Numbered from the stretch's first letter, positions 28,130-35,900 are shown. The stretch is 44,183 bases of DNA from Acidobacteria subdivision 2 bacterium RH1 MAG20 (GCA_002197545.1 NFUO01000021.1:1-44183); one strand, 5' to 3'. Translations and numbers: made by a program. Notes: generated from the letters alone by a model not told the origin.

Positions 28130-28274
28130 GGGGCTAAAGCCCATTGTATTTTCAGACATTTGTCGTGGGGCTGAAGCCCCACGCTAATCCGAAAACCACG
28201 AACGATGTAGTTTTTCCGCAGCCTGTGAAGCCGCACTGCGAGCAGGACACTTACGGCACGGCTGAAGCCATGCC
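28130..28274. repeat. Second cluster of short two-base-loop palindromes
   Basis: Three palindromes share the core of the cluster at 18376. They are GGGCT-AA-AGCCC at 28131-28142, CGTGGGGCT-GA-AGCCCCACG at 28164-28183 (perfect 9-bp stem), and GGCACGGCT-GA-AGCCATGCC at 28255-28274 (8 of 9 pairs). The first lies 30 bp after the pruA stop and could incidentally act in 3'-end formation. Similar elements in other bacteria are REP sequences moved by RAYT-type transposases; none is present here. Confidence 0.7.
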
Positions 28275-28334
28275 CTTAACGAGACCAGATTTTTTCAGCA
28301 GCCTCTTCAAGACAGCGACGGCGTAAAACAGGCA

Positions 28335-28396
28335 ACGACGAAATACAGGGGTCTCTCCACTGCGGCGGCAAAAGCGCCGCCTTCGGTCGAGATGAC
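28335..28396. repeat. Probable dispersed non-coding repeat with GC-rich hairpin
   Basis: The segment reads GACGAAATACAGGGGTCTCT, then a GC-rich hairpin (GGCGGC at 28364-28369, GCCGCC at 28376-28381, 6-base loop), then TTCGGTCGAGATGACG. I recall closely similar text (a CATCTCGACCGAAG-type sequence near GTGGAGAGACCCC) scattered in Acidobacteria genomes, so I read it as an interspersed repeat; this is recollection, not a search. Short frames through it are arginine-rich and not credible proteins. Confidence 0.45.
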
Positions 28397-28650
28397 GTGG
28401 CTTTTGTGGCCGAAGACGAGCAATTCCATCTCCTGCCCGAGGGCCGGCGAGAAGCATTTGTGATATTCGCGGTCCACTGGTTCTATTGTAGCGACAGAGA
28501 GGAACGGGGATATGGGGGCCGGACAGGGGTCAAGTATTGCGAAAAGCCGCATTTTCGGCCATACTTAGGTGTTGGGCTATATAGGTCTGGTCCCGGTGAA
28601 AGATGGGGACTGACATCTGCTCAAAATAAAAGTTCTGAAAGGCAATCCTA

Positions 28651-28911
28651 GTGTTGATGATCCGTTTGGCGCGCGTTGGCGCGCGTAAGCAGCCCCACTA
28701 TCGCGTCGTTGTTATCGAAAAGGACCGCGCCCGCAATGGCCGGTCCGTGGAAGTAGTGGGCACGTACAATCCACGCACAAACCCTGCGACTGTGGACCTG
28801 AAGCGCGATCGCATCGACTACTGGGTGGGCAATGGCGCCCAGTTGTCCGACCGCGTCGGGAAGCTGCTGGCAAAGGCCCCGGCGGCGGCCGAAACTGCCT
28901 CTGCTGCTTAA
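28651..28911 (+). CDS. rpsP: 30S ribosomal protein S16
   Basis: This 86-residue protein matches S16 throughout: MIRLARVGARKQPHYRVVV, then RNGRSVEVVGTYNP and DRIDYWVGNGAQLSDRV. It binds 16S rRNA during 30S assembly. Three adjacent in-frame starts exist, GTG at 28651, TTG at 28654 and ATG at 28657; GAAAGG at 28637-28642 suits the GTG or the ATG. The C-terminus ends in an Ala-rich tail. It opens the classic rpsP-khpA-rimM-trmD-rplS cluster. The 250 bp before it hold repeats and a possible -10 (TATATA at 28578) without a convincing -35. Confidence 0.93.
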   Translation: MLMIRLARVGARKQPHYRVVVIEKDRARNGRSVEVVGTYNPRTNPATVDLKRDRIDYWVGNGAQLSDRVGKLLAKAPAAAETASAA

Positions 28912-28925
28912 GTCACCTTGCTTCT

Positions 28926-28963
28926 GAATCTTTGGGAACGTTTTTACCGGTTCCCAAAGATTC
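28926..28963. promoter_or_regulatory. Perfect 14-bp inverted repeat after rpsP
   Basis: GAATCTTTGGGAAC (28926-28939) and GTTCCCAAAGATTC (28950-28963) form a perfect 14-bp stem with a 10-base loop, starting 14 bp after the rpsP stop. No T run follows (the next bases are TTGACG), so it is not a standard intrinsic terminator. It may be an attenuator, a processing or stability hairpin, or a binding site for a ribosomal or KH protein that adjusts rpsP against the downstream genes. Confidence 0.65.
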
Positions 28964-29021
28964 TTGACGCAATAGGTTCCATGTATCGCATCCTGCACAT
29001 TGCTCACGTAGACTTTTCTTA

Positions 29022-29075
29022 TTGCAATGTCGTTCTATCGACAATGCAAATGGGGAGTGCTTTGGCATATATGCC
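29022..29075. promoter_or_regulatory. Second hairpin and palindrome in the khpA leader
   Basis: TTGCAATGTCG (29022-29032) and CGACAATGCAA (29039-29049) pair at 10 of 11 positions around a 6-base loop. Fifteen bases later comes GGCATATATGCC, a perfect 12-bp palindrome at 29064-29075. Together with the repeat at 28926 they make a structured leader of about 280 nt before khpA. The function is unknown; an RNA element or DNA operator are both possible. Confidence 0.5.
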
Positions 29076-29193
29076 CGACCTACCCGTGAACCGTTGTGCC
29101 GCTCGTTTCAGCACAGTCCTGGAAGATCTCGCATCAGATGAGACGAAAGGTTGAGCGTGAGCGTCTCATCGTGACTCCCAAGAGGTGTGTGTA

Positions 29194-29487
29194 ATGGATG
29201 AAGCCATGCAACTGGCATCAGGCGACGATTCTGTGAAAAAGATGAGCGATCTTGTCGCTGAACTTGCCCGCGCATTAGTCGACAAGCCGGAAGAGGTTTC
29301 CGTGGAGGCCATTTCCGATGGCGTTGGAACGATTCTGCGGCTGCACGTCGCGCAGAGCGACGTCGGCAAAGTGATCGGCAAACAGGGACGGACAGCACGA
29401 TCGGTGCGGACTGTCCTGAGCGCGGCCAGCATGAAGCTGAAACGCCGCTTTTCGCTGGACATTGTGGAAGAGACCAGAGTTTCCTGA
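29194..29487 (+). CDS. khpA: KH-domain RNA-binding protein KhpA
   Basis: This 97-residue protein is almost entirely one type II KH domain, with the RNA-gripping GKVIGKQGRTARSVR loop (Gly-Lys-Gln-Gly) in the usual place and LRLHVAQSDVG before it. KhpA binds RNA, often with KhpB, and affects cell division and translation in Gram-positive bacteria. The ATG at 29194 is preceded by AAGAGG at 29180-29185; a GTG at 29185 would add three residues but overlap that site. It lies between rpsP and rimM, as in many bacteria. The leader before it is long and structured. Confidence 0.88.
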   Translation: MDEAMQLASGDDSVKKMSDLVAELARALVDKPEEVSVEAISDGVGTILRLHVAQSDVGKVIGKQGRTARSVRTVLSAASMKLKRRFSLDIVEETRVS

Positions 29488-29511
29488 TGTAATGATTTCC
29501 AGTTCAACCCC

Positions 29512-30123
29512 ATGACGGCAAACCCTTCTCCGTGGATCGTGCTGGCGCATCTGTTACGGCCCCAGGGCCGCAAGGGTGAACTGCTCGCGGAGCTGTTTAC
29601 CGACTTCCCGGAACGGTTCGAGGAGCGCAGGCAGGTCTTTCTAGCGCCGTCGGGCTTTGAGGGCGAAGCGGCCCAGGCGCGCGCGGCGGAGGTCGTCTCG
29701 TTCTGGCTGCCGGTGGGCAAGAACGAGGGGCGCATCGTGCTGCAATTTGCCGGGGTTGACACGATCTCTTTGGCGGAAGGACTCGCCGGGCTTGAGGTCA
29801 TCGTGCCGGACGAAGAGCGGATGCCTCTGGATGACGACTCGGTATATATCGGCGAGCTCATTGGCTGCACGGTGTACGACGGCTCGGCAGCGGTCGGAGT
29901 GATTCGCGACGTTCAGTTCCCTACTACTGCCGATGGAACACGACGGCTGGAAGAGGCCGCGCCTTTGCTGGAGGTTACCTCCGATGACGGCGATGAGATT
30001 CTGATTCCGTTCGCGAAGGCCTTCGTCGTCCACATGGACACGAAGGCGAAACGCGTTGATATGGCTCTGCCGGCGGGGTTGGTTGATGTGAACCGGACGC
30101 CGGGCGCTGCTGAGAAAGATTAG
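29512..30123 (+). CDS. rimM: Ribosome maturation factor RimM
   Basis: This 203-residue protein has the two RimM domains: an N-terminal beta-barrel beginning IVLAHLLRPQGRKGELLAEL, and a C-terminal PRC-barrel with DDSVYIGELIGCTVYDG and ILIPFAKAFVVHMD. It helps assemble the 30S head, acting near protein S19. The length is slightly above the usual 170-180 because the loop around FEGEAAQARAAEV is longer. It starts 24 bp after khpA. Its 3' end overlaps the opposite-strand outer-membrane gene by 4 bp. Confidence 0.9.
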   Translation: MTANPSPWIVLAHLLRPQGRKGELLAELFTDFPERFEERRQVFLAPSGFEGEAAQARAAEVVSFWLPVGKNEGRIVLQFAGVDTISLAEGLAGLEVIVPDEERMPLDDDSVYIGELIGCTVYDGSAAVGVIRDVQFPTTADGTRRLEEAAPLLEVTSDDGDEILIPFAKAFVVHMDTKAKRVDMALPAGLVDVNRTPGAAEKD

Positions 30124-31022
30124 AAGCGGTAGGCGAAGCCCAGGGAGACGATGGGATAGATCGGGAATCTGCTGAGGTCGTCGTTGACGTTGCTGACTTC
30201 TTCCTTTAAGTCATTCTGGGTGGATGGATCTGTCGCCATATCAACGCAGCCGTCGGTGGTGCATGCCGTTCCGCTTAATGCAACGTTGACCCTCATCTGG
30301 CCCACATAAGCGACCCCGACCTCAAAGGGAACGGAGATGTGGCGTCCGCTGCGCGGGAGGAGATTGCCGAAGCCAAGCGTCAACATGGGCGCGACTTTGT
30401 GGGGGATGAGGACCGACGCTGTGCCATGCACGGGGTCATTCACGCTGTTGACAAAGGACTGGTCATTCAGTTGGAACGGTTGGCCTGGAGCGACAGTCGC
30501 AATGGCTGAGATGGAATTTTTGAAGTAGAGGATACCGGGACTGATGTGAAATCCGTTATGCCAGGGGAACCAGTCGACACGAACCTCGCCGGAACGAAAG
30601 TCCAATTCGGCGTTGTAGTTCACTCCATTGATATCAAACGGATACCCGTAGGCGATGAAGTTTGCGCCGGACCGCAGGTTGAAACCGCGTGAGAGAGGCG
30701 TGGCGATCTCGATGCCCGCGCCCAACGTGTCCGCCTTGACTCCGATGGCAAAGCTGGAAAATGGACGCGAGGAGAGATGTTCTTTCAGCGCGCTAGTGGT
30801 AGGAATGGAACGAGTGGAATTGGCATCTCTGGATAATTCCGCGATGGATTCCACTGGTTCCCTGCTGGATGAAACGCTGCTGCTCGACAGACGTGCCGCT
30901 GTTGTATCAGGAATGGAGATGGCTGCCATCTGGGTTGTTGGTTGCGCCGTCTGCGCGACGAGGCCAGGGCAGAAGAGCGCACACGGCATAATGAATACAG
31001 CGATAAGTTTTCGGGGGAGCAT
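30120..31022 (-). CDS. Putative outer-membrane beta-barrel protein
   Basis: This 300-residue protein has a signal peptide (MLPRKLIAVFIMPCALFCPG, then LVAQ) and a 60-residue low-complexity Ser/Thr stretch. After it come alternating amphipathic strands such as IEIATPLSRGFNLRSGANF and VRVDWFPWHNGFHISPGIL. It ends in SLGFAYRF, whose terminal Phe preceded by alternating hydrophobics is the outer-membrane barrel signal. I do not recognise a named family. ATG codons at 31037 and 31022 are both possible; the second gives the better signal peptide. It sits on the opposite strand between rimM and trmD, an insertion into a cluster that is normally continuous. Confidence 0.7.
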   Translation of the reverse strand: MLPRKLIAVFIMPCALFCPGLVAQTAQPTTQMAAISIPDTTAARLSSSSVSSSREPVESIAELSRDANSTRSIPTTSALKEHLSSRPFSSFAIGVKADTLGAGIEIATPLSRGFNLRSGANFIAYGYPFDINGVNYNAELDFRSGEVRVDWFPWHNGFHISPGILYFKNSISAIATVAPGQPFQLNDQSFVNSVNDPVHGTASVLIPHKVAPMLTLGFGNLLPRSGRHISVPFEVGVAYVGQMRVNVALSGTACTTDGCVDMATDPSTQNDLKEEVSNVNDDLSRFPIYPIVSLGFAYRF

Positions 31023-31198
31023 GTCTGGTGCTTTCATTGGGTTGCATCAAGCCAAGATGTCGATAATGCGTCCCTAGCGTAGAGCATCGCATGGCCTATG
31101 GAGAGGTCAGATGGTTGTAGTAGCGGTACAACTTATCGGTGAGAGGATGTGGCTGCCCTCGCAATACAGACTGAGTTTGGCAATGAATTGAACTTCCT

Positions 31199-32026
31199 AT
31201 GCGCTTCGATATCATCACGATCTTTCCCGGCTTCTTCGATAGTCCACTGGACTACGGCATCCTCAAGCGCGCCCGCACGGCGGGGTTGGTTGAAGTAGCC
31301 ACGCACGACCTTCGCAACTTTACGCATGACCGGCACCGGACGGTAGATGATCGTCCGTTTGGCGGCGGCGAGGGCATGGTGTTGAAGCCTGAGCCTATCT
31401 ACGATGCCGTGGCTTCGCTGGAAATTCCGCCTAAGGCAGTACGACAGCAAGAGAAGGAGACGGTCATCCTCTTGTCGGCGCAGGGGCAACCATTTACCCA
31501 GAGTGTGGCGCAGGAGCTTGCCTTGACGGAGCGGGTGGTCATTATTTGCGGACGCTATGAAGGCGTGGATGAGCGGATCAACGAGATGCTCTGCGACCGC
31601 GAGATTTCGATTGGGGATTATGTGCTTTCGGGTGGCGAACTGGCGGCTACGGTGATTGTGGATGCGGTAGTCCGATTGCTGCCGGGAGCGTTGGGAAATC
31701 CTGACTCTTCGCGGTTTGAGAGCTTTGGTGCGGATGATGTGCCAAGAGAAGCTGATGCAGCCGATGGACCTCCTCGCAGCACCTATGGTGCTGGCGGATT
31801 GCTCGATTATCCGCATTACACGCGGCCTGCGGAGTTCCGTGGAGTCCCGATTCCCGATGCGCTGCGTGGTGGGGACCATGAGGCGATTCGGCGCTGGCGG
31901 CGGAGGATGGCCCTGGAAAAGACGCTGCGCAATCGGCCCGATCTGCTGGACAGGATTGCGATCAGCGACGAGGACCGGGAGATGCTGGCGGAGCTTCGTC
32001 TGGATGAGAAAAATGGGCTTAAATAG
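31199..32026 (+). CDS. trmD: tRNA (guanine-37-N1)-methyltransferase
   Basis: This 275-residue SPOUT methyltransferase starts MRFDIITIFPGFFDSPL, then FTHDRHRTVDDRPFGGGEGMV. The trefoil-knot S-adenosylmethionine site is CGRYEGVDERI followed by EISIGDYVLSGGELAA. The C-terminal helical domain ends with the usual RRWRRRMALEKTLRNRPDLL. It methylates G37 of tRNAs for Leu, Pro and Arg to keep the reading frame. About 175 bp separate it from the opposite-strand gene's start, so it needs its own promoter. It leads into rplS after 62 bp. Confidence 0.95.
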   Translation: MRFDIITIFPGFFDSPLDYGILKRARTAGLVEVATHDLRNFTHDRHRTVDDRPFGGGEGMVLKPEPIYDAVASLEIPPKAVRQQEKETVILLSAQGQPFTQSVAQELALTERVVIICGRYEGVDERINEMLCDREISIGDYVLSGGELAATVIVDAVVRLLPGALGNPDSSRFESFGADDVPREADAADGPPRSTYGAGGLLDYPHYTRPAEFRGVPIPDALRGGDHEAIRRWRRRMALEKTLRNRPDLLDRIAISDEDREMLAELRLDEKNGLK

Positions 32027-32088
32027 GGACATTAGAGGGCGATATTCGTGTACACTAAAGACTCGAGTCCAAGCACAGGAAAGTTGTC

Positions 32089-32445
32089 ATGTCTATCAAT
32101 CCAATCATGCAGAAGCTGGCCGCCAAGTTAGAGCGGACCGATTTACCCGAGTTTGCCCCTGGCGACACCGTCCGCGTTCAAGTGAAGATCCGCGAGGGCG
32201 AGAAAGAGCGTCTGCAGGCGTTTGAAGGCATGGTGATTGCCTGCCGTAAGGGAGCCCAGGGCACCTTTACCGTTCGCAAGATGAGCTTCGGCCAGGGCGT
32301 CGAGCGCATCTTCCCCTATAACTCCAAGGTTGTCGACAAGGTCGAGAAGGTCCGGTCGTACGAGGTCCGCCGCTCGAAGCTGTTCTACCTGCGCGGCCTG
32401 CGGGGCAAGGCTGCCCGTCTGCGTGAGGTCGAGCGCGCCAAGTAA
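32089..32445 (+). CDS. rplS: 50S ribosomal protein L19
   Basis: This 118-residue protein is typical L19: [20 protein letters not shown] at the start, the GMVIACRKG strand, [17 protein letters not shown], and a basic end with [18 protein letters not shown]. It lies at the 30S-50S interface. AGGAAAG about 8 bp before the ATG is the ribosome site. A strong terminator hairpin starts 24 bp after its stop, so rplS probably closes the transcript that includes trmD. Confidence 0.95.
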   Translation: MSINPIMQKLAAKLERTDLPEFAPGDTVRVQVKIREGEKERLQAFEGMVIACRKGAQGTFTVRKMSFGQGVERIFPYNSKVVDKVEKVRSYEVRRSKLFYLRGLRGKAARLREVERAK

Positions 32446-32468
32446 GAGTTTCCTTTCTCTTTGTTTCC

Positions 32469-32498
32469 ACAGAGCCACGACTTCGGTCGTGGCTCTGT
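32469..32498 (+). terminator. Intrinsic terminator after rplS
   Basis: ACAGAGCCACGAC (32469-32481) and GTCGTGGCTCTGT (32486-32498) make a perfect 13-bp stem with a TTCG tetraloop, followed by a short run TTTTGC (the first T of the run belongs to the stem). This is a textbook stable hairpin; the T tract is short. It also places a block between rplS and rnhB. Confidence 0.8.
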
Positions 32499-32524
32499 TT
32501 TGCATGGTGGTTATACACTCTTTG

Positions 32525-33301
32525 ATGAAGCGTATGGCCTCTGTTTCGTCTATTCGTATCTCGAAGACGGTCACCGCAGCGACTGCGAAGCAGCGGATGC
32601 TGAAGCAACTTGTCTGCAGCGATGCGCCGGAGCAGGCGTTGCGCTACCACGGCTTCCGCAGCATCGCGGGTGTGGATGAAGTTGGGCGGGGCGCTTTATT
32701 TGGGCCGGTGGTTGCGGCTGCGGTGATTCTGCCGGAACGCCTGAGTGGGTTGGCGCGAGCAGGGTTGACCGACTCCAAGCAATTGACGAGCGAGCAGCGG
32801 GAGTTACTGAACAAGCGCATCCGGCGGATGGCCATTGCAATTTGCGTCGCTGAGGTCGATGCGGAGACGATTGACCGCGTGAATATCTATCAAGCGACGC
32901 GGATGGCCATGCTGGCTGCCGTCCGGGGCTTGACGGTTGAACCCGATCATCTGCTGATTGATGCCATGCGACTGGACCATCCGTGCAAACAGACGAAGCT
33001 ATTTTATGGAGATGCGCTCAGCCTTTCCATCGCTGCAGCCTCGGTGGTCGCCAAGGTGCATCGGGATGCGCTGATGCGCGAGTTGGACCTGTCGCATCCG
33101 GGGTACGGGTTGGCTTCGCACAAGGGTTATGGAACGCCGGAGCACCGGCGGGCACTGAAGGAACATGGGCCGTGCGCGTTGCATCGGAAAACGTTTGCTC
33201 CGGTGCGGGCGGTCGATCCTGATGCGGTCGTCGAAGAACAGGTTGCGGGTGAGTTGCTGTTTGATGATTTCCAACTGGAAGAGGGACAAGAGTGGGCTTG
33301 A
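32525..33301 (+). CDS. rnhB: Ribonuclease HII
   Basis: This 258-residue enzyme cleaves RNA in RNA-DNA hybrids. The active site is complete: GVDEVGRG gives Asp51 and Glu52, LLIDAMRLDH gives Asp146, and VHRDALM gives Asp181. ASVVAKVHRD and HKGYGTPEHRRALKEHGPC are also typical. The start is uncertain: ATG codons at 32504, 32525, 32534 and 32597 are in frame and none has a clear ribosome site; the frame continues upstream into rplS only by chance. Starting after the rplS terminator suggests its own promoter or read-through. Its last 10 bases overlap the PIG-L gene. Confidence 0.9.
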   Translation: MKRMASVSSIRISKTVTAATAKQRMLKQLVCSDAPEQALRYHGFRSIAGVDEVGRGALFGPVVAAAVILPERLSGLARAGLTDSKQLTSEQRELLNKRIRRMAIAICVAEVDAETIDRVNIYQATRMAMLAAVRGLTVEPDHLLIDAMRLDHPCKQTKLFYGDALSLSIAAASVVAKVHRDALMRELDLSHPGYGLASHKGYGTPEHRRALKEHGPCALHRKTFAPVRAVDPDAVVEEQVAGELLFDDFQLEEGQEWA

Positions 33302-34023
33302 AATTGATGTGCGTTGCGGCGCATCCCGATGATGAGTGCTTTGCGTTTGGCGGCGCGCTGGCGTTGGCGGCGGAACGTGGCATTGAGACGTATGTAATTT
33401 GCCTGACTGACGGGCAGGCGGCCAAGAACCGGGGCGATGCGGCCTCAGGTGAGGCGCTGGGAAAGATGCGGCGGGAGGAGTTTGCCGCATCCTGCAAAGT
33501 GCTTGGCGTCACCGAGCACGAACTGTTGGACTATCACGATGCACGGCTGGAGTTCGTCGATTTTTCCAAGGCTGCGGGCCGGCTGGTGGAACGGATGCGC
33601 CGGTTCCGGCCAGACGTTGTGATTAGCTTTGGCGGCGATGGCGGGCTGAATACGCATCCCGATCACATCATGGTTTCGATGCTGACTACAGCGGCGTTTC
33701 ACTGGTCGGGGCAGGCGAAGCGTTATCCCGAGCTTGGCGCGGTGCATGGACCACAGCGGCTTTTTTACCTGAGCACGAACTTCTTTATTCCGGGCAGGCA
33801 GGCTCCGAAGCCTATGCCCTGGACGGTTACGCTGGATATTCGGTCAGTACAGGCGCGTAAGACGGATGCGTTTCGGCAACATGCCTCGCAGGCTCCGCTG
33901 ATGGAGCAGACAAAGAGCCTGTTCGAGCAGTATGGAGCCGAGGAATTTTATACTCTGGCGGCAACAAAGGAACCGCAGGCAGCCCAGCATCAGACGGATT
34001 TATTTGAAGGGTTGCCGTTGTAG
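33292..34023 (+). CDS. PIG-L-family deacetylase
   Basis: This 243-residue zinc hydrolase of the LmbE/PIG-L family has the metal motif AHPDDE at residues 10-15 and the second motif NTHPDHIMV near residue 122. Family members remove acetyl groups from GlcNAc-linked small molecules, such as bacillithiol or mycothiol precursors; the substrate here is not determinable. The GTG at 33292 follows GAGGGACAAGA, a good ribosome site, and overlaps the rnhB end by 10 bp, so translation is coupled. No BshA or BshC gene is in the window. Confidence 0.82.
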   Translation: MGLKLMCVAAHPDDECFAFGGALALAAERGIETYVICLTDGQAAKNRGDAASGEALGKMRREEFAASCKVLGVTEHELLDYHDARLEFVDFSKAAGRLVERMRRFRPDVVISFGGDGGLNTHPDHIMVSMLTTAAFHWSGQAKRYPELGAVHGPQRLFYLSTNFFIPGRQAPKPMPWTVTLDIRSVQARKTDAFRQHASQAPLMEQTKSLFEQYGAEEFYTLAATKEPQAAQHQTDLFEGLPL

Positions 34024-34055
34024 CAACTTCCCCTTCGGACTAAGCAGGAAATGGC

Positions 34056-34652
34056 ATGGGAGTGATGGACGCAGCGGCGGCGGTAGATCCGATTGCGCTG
34101 TTTCGCGCGTGGATGCGAGAGGCGGAGGCCGGAGAGCTGAACGATCCAAATGCGCTGGCGCTGGCAACAGCAACGGCAGATGGCGCGCCCAGTGTGCGAA
34201 TGGTGTTGTTGAAGGGGCTGGATGAGCGGGGGTTCGCGTTCTATACAAACGCGGAGAGTCGGAAGGGTTTGGAGCTGGCGGAGAATCCCCGGGCGGCGAT
34301 GTGTTTCCACTGGAAGTCGCTGCGACGGCAGGTTCGCGTGGCAGGATTGATCTCGGAGTTGCCGGATGCCGAGGCAGATGCTTACTTTCACAGCCGTTCG
34401 CGAGGCAGCCAGCTTGGAGCAGTGGCTTCGCGTCAGAGTCGGCCTCTGGGCAGTCGTGAACTGCTGGAGGAGCGGGTGCAGTCGGTGGAGGAGCGATATC
34501 CGGGGAGGATTCCCCGGCCCGATTTCTGGCGCGGCTATGTGCTTTGGCCGGAGCGGATTGAGTTCTGGATGAATCGGGAAGCGCGTCTGCACGATAGGTT
34601 TTTATTTGTGCGTACCGATGGTGGATGGGCGAAACAGCGGCTGTTTCCGTAA
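34056..34652 (+). CDS. pdxH: Pyridoxamine 5'-phosphate oxidase
   Basis: This 198-residue flavoprotein makes pyridoxal 5'-phosphate from the pyridoxamine or pyridoxine phosphate. PSVRMVLLKGLDERGFAFYT is the FMN-binding strand pair, FHWKSLRRQVRVAG follows, and SRSRGSQLGAVASRQS and FWRGYVLWPERIEFW are family-specific. The C-terminal RLFP end replaces the usual RLxP. It is a little shorter than E. coli PdxH (218) because the N-terminal arm is short. It starts 32 bp after the PIG-L gene on the same strand. Confidence 0.93.
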   Translation: MGVMDAAAAVDPIALFRAWMREAEAGELNDPNALALATATADGAPSVRMVLLKGLDERGFAFYTNAESRKGLELAENPRAAMCFHWKSLRRQVRVAGLISELPDAEADAYFHSRSRGSQLGAVASRQSRPLGSRELLEERVQSVEERYPGRIPRPDFWRGYVLWPERIEFWMNREARLHDRFLFVRTDGGWAKQRLFP

Positions 34653-34672
34653 AGCTGTCGTGGAGATTCCAA

Positions 34673-35869
34673 ATGAGTCAAGAGCAAACTGGACGACGAA
34701 TGTTTCTGAAGAGCGCTGCCAGCGGGATATTGGGTTCGGCAGGCGTGCTTCCTGTGTTGCAGGGGACGGCCTTTGGCCTGGATTCTGGCGGCAGCGTGCT
34801 GCATGAGATCGCGGCACCGGGAATCGATGTGAACGCGAAGCCGAAGTATTCGATCAAGTTTGCAGTGGTAGGAATGAGTCATTACCACATCTTCGGCATG
34901 GTGGAAACGATACTACGCGGTGGCGGAGTGCCGACATCGGCGTATGCGGCTGAACCGGAAAATGGGGTGGCGTTCGCGAAGCGGTTTCCACAGACCAGGA
35001 TGGCGAAGTCGGAAGATGAGATTCTGAACGATCCTTCGATTCAACTGGTGTTGAGTGCGGCGGTTCCGGACCAGCGTGCGCCACTTGGCATGCGCGTCAT
35101 GAGGCATGGCAAGGACTTTCTAAGCGATAAGCCGGGCATTACATCGCTGGAGCAACTGGCGGAAGTTCGCAAGGTTCAGGCCGAGACGCGCCGCATCTTT
35201 GGAATTATGTACAGCGGTCGATTGGAAGTTCCAGCAGCGGTGAAAGCCGGGGAACTCGTACATGCAGGTGCGATTGGACGGGTCGTGCAGACGCTCAACA
35301 TCGCTCCGCACCAGATCAATCAGGCCGGTGGGTCGCCGCGGCCAGACTGGTTCTGGGATGCGGCGCGGTATGGAGGCATTCTTGCCGATATCGGATCGCA
35401 TCAGGCGGACCAGTTTCTGTACTACACCGGTTCGACCGAGGCCGAAATCGTGGCGTCGCAGGTGGGCAATGTGAATCATAAGGAGCATCCGAAGTTTCAG
35501 GACTTCGGCGATGCGATGCTGCGCGGGAATCGCGGCGTGGGCTATATGCGGATGGACTGGTTTACACCGAATGGTCTGGGCACCTGGGGCGATGACCGAA
35601 TCTTCATTCTGGGAACAGAAGGCTATATTGAGCTGCGCCCGTATGTGGACCTTGCCGGGCGAAAGGGCACGAACCATCTCTTTATCGTGGACCGTGAGCA
35701 GACGAGGTACATCGACTGCAGCAATGTGGCGCTTCCCTTCGGGCCACAGTTTGTCTCCGATGTCGTGAACCGCACACAGACGGGGCAAGACCAGACACAG
35801 TGCCTGCTGGCGGCGGAACTCGTGCTGAAGGCGCAGAAGAACGCACGAGTATTGAAGCTGGAGATCTGA
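34673..35869 (+). CDS. TAT-exported Gfo/Idh/MocA-family oxidoreductase
   Basis: This 398-residue protein begins with a twin-arginine signal, GRRMFLKSAASG, and a hydrophobic stretch (residues about 7-35). The Rossmann part follows from IKFAVVGMSHYHIFGM. The substrate domain has GAIGRVVQTLNIAPHQIN and GGILADIGSHQADQFLYYTG, the usual Gfo/Idh arrangement with an Asp-x-x-x-His pair. Such proteins oxidise or isomerise sugars with NAD(P); TAT export implies cofactor bound before transport. I chose the ATG at 34673 with GGAG just before it; a frame from 34625 overlaps pdxH. It lies upstream of the GH116 gene, and both point to sugar processing in the periplasm. Confidence 0.85.
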   Translation: MSQEQTGRRMFLKSAASGILGSAGVLPVLQGTAFGLDSGGSVLHEIAAPGIDVNAKPKYSIKFAVVGMSHYHIFGMVETILRGGGVPTSAYAAEPENGVAFAKRFPQTRMAKSEDEILNDPSIQLVLSAAVPDQRAPLGMRVMRHGKDFLSDKPGITSLEQLAEVRKVQAETRRIFGIMYSGRLEVPAAVKAGELVHAGAIGRVVQTLNIAPHQINQAGGSPRPDWFWDAARYGGILADIGSHQADQFLYYTGSTEAEIVASQVGNVNHKEHPKFQDFGDAMLRGNRGVGYMRMDWFTPNGLGTWGDDRIFILGTEGYIELRPYVDLAGRKGTNHLFIVDREQTRYIDCSNVALPFGPQFVSDVVNRTQTGQDQTQCLLAAELVLKAQKNARVLKLEI

Positions 35870-35900
35870 TCAAGTCAACCGGAAAAGTTTGTAATTAATA

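Noticed and set aside
28251..28552. Two small minus-strand frames containing STEGGAFAAAVERPLY-like text
   Set aside because: They cover the palindrome and the dispersed repeat; I consider them translations of non-coding repeat DNA.
28926..28963. Reading the 14-bp inverted repeat as a normal intrinsic terminator
   Set aside because: The stem is A/T-containing and no T run follows, so I list it as a regulatory hairpin instead.
28918..29154. 78-residue frame between rpsP and khpA
   Set aside because: It runs through the three inverted repeats, has no good ribosome site and no recognisable pattern; the gap is better read as a leader.
31133..32032. 299-residue frame antisense to trmD
   Set aside because: trmD is unmistakable on the other strand; the antisense product shows no family features.
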